A DNA stretch of 64,000 nt, taken from JAFGXT01 sp963677165 (GTDB lineage Bacteria; Verrucomicrobiota; Lentisphaeria; Victivallales; SZUA-371). The notes beneath the pieces were generated by a model that saw nothing but the letters and a program-made list of their open reading frames with translations, was not told the origin of the DNA and ran no database searches. A program made the position numbers and the translations under genes. The DNA is taken from the NCBI GenBank assembly GCA_963677165.2, contig CAXXSX010000002.1, positions 1,798,001-1,862,000 of the forward strand, read 5' to 3'. Shown here one piece after another: positions 61,748 through 64,000 of the stretch (its first letter is position 1; each line of letters opens with the position of its first letter).

Positions 61748-62521
61748 TTAACGCGGCTTTTTTAATTCGGCGTTGATGAGGGCGGCGGTTTCGATACATC
61801 TGACGATGATGCGTTCGCGGCGTTCGCCTTCGAAACGAAACATCGGTACCCGGCTGCCAAGGGCGCCGGTTACCTTGCCGTCTTCGATGATTGGAAATGA
61901 CATTGTACAGGAACCATTCAGTTTGTCATCGCCGGACATGATTTCCGGTTCAGAAACATAATAGCCGTTCCTCACGATTTCTGCGCATTTGTCTCTCATT
62001 GCCTGATATTCATTGATACCTGCCAGATTGTTAATTGACAAATCACGGTTCTCCCAGAAACGGCGGAATTCTTCTTCCGGTTTATATGCCAGCATGAGAA
62101 GTCCGGTGGCGGTTCTGAATAAATCGCTGGTGCCAGAGATGTTCTGCCTTCGTACATGAATCATGGAATCCGGCTCCAGTTTAAGAAGCTCAAGACGCCG
62201 TCCGCCGCATTCCGCCACCAGAACCAGGAACTCATTGATTTCCTGGGAAAGTTTACAAATATACGGTTCAGCAAGTTCTGCCAGGTACTTTTTAAAAGGA
62301 CCCTTGCGGGTCAGGTAGTACAACTCACTGCCGAGAACATAGCCTTTGCGGTCACCGATATTTTCCAGGTAACGCAGCTTTACCATGGTTCTGATAATAT
62401 TTGAGCACGCCTGGACCGATACTCCGGCGACGTCAGCCAGCTCGGTAAGCGAGTGCGGACGTTCCGGTTCTTCTGAAACATATTCGATCAATTTGTGAAA
62501 TCGTTCTATTACCTGAATCAT
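61748..62521 (-). CDS. IclR-family transcriptional regulator
   Basis: 257 residues. Winged helix at about 5-60 (FHKLIEYVSEEPERPHSLTELADVAGVSVQACSNIIRTMV) and an IclR effector domain from about 75 on (ELAEPYICKLSQEINEFLVLVAECGGRRLELL, TATGLLMLAY, SCTMSFPIIEDGKVTGALGSRVP). Target genes are probably the neighbouring oxidoreductase or glycan genes. Repeat copy B lies between it and the upstream gene on the same strand. Confidence 0.9.
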   Translation of the reverse strand: MIQVIERFHKLIEYVSEEPERPHSLTELADVAGVSVQACSNIIRTMVKLRYLENIGDRKGYVLGSELYYLTRKGPFKKYLAELAEPYICKLSQEINEFLVLVAECGGRRLELLKLEPDSMIHVRRQNISGTSDLFRTATGLLMLAYKPEEEFRRFWENRDLSINNLAGINEYQAMRDKCAEIVRNGYYVSEPEIMSGDDKLNGSCTMSFPIIEDGKVTGALGSRVPMFRFEGERRERIIVRCIETAALINAELKKPR

Positions 62522-62602
62522 AATTTTCTATCCATACGACGGATCATGTTTTATACCGCTTCATATTTTGCACTTTACACTATGGAAGCGAATGTTATTA
62601 AT

Positions 62603-62745
62603 TAAATCGCAAAGCGATTTTGCGGCACTCATGACGTTTATTTGAGTTTGAAAATTTATTTTCAGCCAAATAAACGTCATTATTCGCCACCGCGGGCTCC
62701 GCGGACGCGATCCAACGGCGGGACGTTGGTCGGCAAAGCCGAAAC
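62603..62745 (-). repeat. Dispersed structured repeat, copy B (five hairpins)
   Basis: Reverse-strand counterpart of copy A at 50101-50241. On the plus strand the stems are AAATCGC/GCGATTT (62604-62620), GACGTTTATTTG/CAAATAAACGTC (62633-62678) with inner TGAAAAT/ATTTTCA, CCGCGG/CCGCGG (62690-62704), CAACG/CGTTG (62713-62728, loop complementary to TCCCGC) and TCGGC/GCCGA (62730-62742). It fills the gap between the oxidoreductase and IclR-type genes. Confidence 0.8.
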
Positions 62746-62785
62746 GCTTTAACTTACTCTGTTCCCCGGCAGTGTTCAAATGCCA

Positions 62786-64000
62786 TTATTTGTTCCAGTC
62801 GGATAATTTATCGGCTATGAGCTTTTTGCACAAGCCGTCGAGATTTTCAAATACTTCATCTCCTGTCGTCGATGAATTTTTCAACAGCAGCCGACAGTTT
62901 TCCGGGGTTATCGCAGGTTCCAGTAATTTCAGGGATTCTACAATCTCTTTACGTCTGGCTGGAATCGCGTCGCCCAGTTTGAGCAGACTGATCAGGCAAT
63001 GACTGATATTCTGAACGTTTGAGGCTTGGCCATTTTTAATCAGTTCAAGTAGTGGATCAATACCGGTCTCATTCCGCAGCTTTCCAAGCAGATAAATGGC
63101 GGCATGCAGCCGCGACTGATTCTGACTGCGGCTGGATGACGGCAGAAAGTCATCCTGTTCCCGGACGATTTTGCTGAGAATCGGAATCGCTTCCACACAT
63201 CCGGCGATGCCCAGCGCCAGAGCGGAATTGCGCGACAAATGCTGATTATCGCTGTTAATATATTCCAGCAGTTGTGATTTATATTGATTGATATTGCTGG
63301 ACATGATCCAGATTGCTTCGCCGGGCTTTTCGCCCGAAAGCAGTTCTTTGAAGCTCGCTTCCTCAGTCCATGAGCAGTCCGGCAGTTTTTTCCCCGGCAT
63401 GACCAGACCGTGATATAGTTTTCCAATAATATCATCGTAATTAATAGCACGGATTTCACAGTTGTTTTTTACAGCCAGGGCGGTGACAAGTCCGGCGGCT
63501 TCCCCGAGCTTCTGCATGCCTCGCTGCATTCTTATCGCGCTTGCCATAAGATGATCAACTCCCAGGCAGCGTCCGGCCGCCATCAGGTTCGAAAATCCTT
63601 TTACCAGCATACAACTTAGCGGTACAGGAATAACGAAATTGCGTCCCCACATGCTGGCGGCAACCATCCAGTCAACATTTTTTTCATTCTCAAATGCCCA
63701 GTCGCGTGAATGGCTGTCAAAGTTTGAATAGCACAATGCAACCGGTTTGCCGGTAAATTTGCCTTCCATGAAATCTTTGAACTTGAGCGTTTCATCGCAT
63801 TCAATCAGACGTCCTTCGCGAACGCCCGGAATTGTTGTGATCCATAAAATCGGTTCGGAAGCATCGCGATGCAGTGAGTTGGACGCAAGTATTCCACGAC
63901 TCAAATCCTTGCCGTCGACAACCGATACATAACCGGCATCAAAGTTTGCCATGTTCATACGGTTTTCATCGGCTTTTAAGGTGACTCTTACACTGGAAAA
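62786..64000 (-). CDS. FAD-dependent oxidoreductase with C-terminal HEAT repeats (partial)
   Basis: The frame stays open to the right edge (about 404 residues visible), so the N-terminal FAD-binding Rossmann part is outside the window. Visible marks: RVTLKADENRMNMANFDAGY, TTIPGVREGRLIECDETLKF and, typical of the FAD_oxidored family, GFSNLMAAGRCLGVDHLMASAIRMQRGMQKLGEAAGLVTALAV. The last 150 residues are helical repeats of HEAT type (LSRNSALALGIAGCVEAIPILSKIV, LHAAIYLLGKLRNETGIDPLLELI). Substrate unknown; such oxidoreductases are common next to glycan genes in these phyla. Confidence 0.85.
   Translation of the reverse strand, partial: FSSVRVTLKADENRMNMANFDAGYVSVVDGKDLSRGILASNSLHRDASEPILWITTIPGVREGRLIECDETLKFKDFMEGKFTGKPVALCYSNFDSHSRDWAFENEKNVDWMVAASMWGRNFVIPVPLSCMLVKGFSNLMAAGRCLGVDHLMASAIRMQRGMQKLGEAAGLVTALAVKNNCEIRAINYDDIIGKLYHGLVMPGKKLPDCSWTEEASFKELLSGEKPGEAIWIMSSNINQYKSQLLEYINSDNQHLSRNSALALGIAGCVEAIPILSKIVREQDDFLPSSSRSQNQSRLHAAIYLLGKLRNETGIDPLLELIKNGQASNVQNISHCLISLLKLGDAIPARRKEIVESLKLLEPAITPENCRLLLKNSSTTGDEVFENLDGLCKKLIADKLSDWNK

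Noticed and set aside
1..64000. tRNA, rRNA, CRISPR, transposase or phage genes
   Set aside because: No spacer-repeat array, transposase motif, integrase or tRNA T-loop pattern was seen in the intergenic stretches; a covariance-model scan could not be run.

Overview
The window looks like a chromosome segment of a Lentisphaerota (PVC-group) bacterium, plausibly a Victivallis-like gut organism. This is inferred from gene content and not proven. The clues are type II pseudopilin-like proteins (FTLIELLVVIAIIAIL) sitting beside glycan-degradation genes, several glycoside-hydrolase-type families seen mainly in PVC and Bacteroidota genomes (GH116, GH106-like, GH29, DUF4838, GH123/DUF4091), and many outer-membrane lipoproteins. 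No rRNA, tRNA, CRISPR array, transposase or phage gene was seen.

1-5.8 kb: a reverse-strand pair (secreted partial gene and a protein with two fused solute-binding domains), then a CsgG-like/FGE-fold fusion and a LuxR-type regulator built on a 12-helix transporter-like membrane domain. 6.0-17.3 kb: the most striking locus, one forward operon of 12 exported proteins closed by a strong terminator. It encodes two CsgG/HfaB-like outer-membrane channel lipoproteins, a secreted protein of eleven 33-residue Asn/Ser-rich repeats, a degenerate paralogue, a DUF2807 protein carrying a single copy of the same repeat, two LPP20/FlgT-like proteins and several small lipoproteins. I read it as a non-canonical curli-like fibre secretion system. 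17.4-19.1 kb: a small membrane protein and a U32-family protein.

19.1-31.1 kb: glycan-use genes. An AraC regulator is divergent from GH116 and GH106-like enzymes. Convergent to them is a LacI-led reverse operon (pseudopilin, secreted toroid-type protein, GH29 fucosidase). 31.4-42.8 kb: a hybrid sensor kinase, then housekeeping and envelope genes on the reverse strand (tsaE, thiL, an NtrC-type two-component pair, a LysM-like membrane protein, a GNAT enzyme, accA, an L,D-transpeptidase).

43-49.6 kb: a forward operon with two HlyD-like adaptors and an M50 protease fused to PqqD-like and HlyD-like parts, followed by an ArnT-like glycosyltransferase. 50.0-50.6 kb: a stretch packed with hairpins whose first 140 bases recur, with compensatory base changes, at 62.6 kb. 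50.8-53.8 kb: a D,D-carboxypeptidase and a DUF389 protein with nearly identical promoters. 54-64 kb: a second glycan region with an AraC regulator, a beta-propeller enzyme-like protein, a frameshifted pseudopilin, DUF4838 and GH123-like proteins, an IclR regulator, and the partial end of an FAD-dependent oxidoreductase with HEAT repeats.
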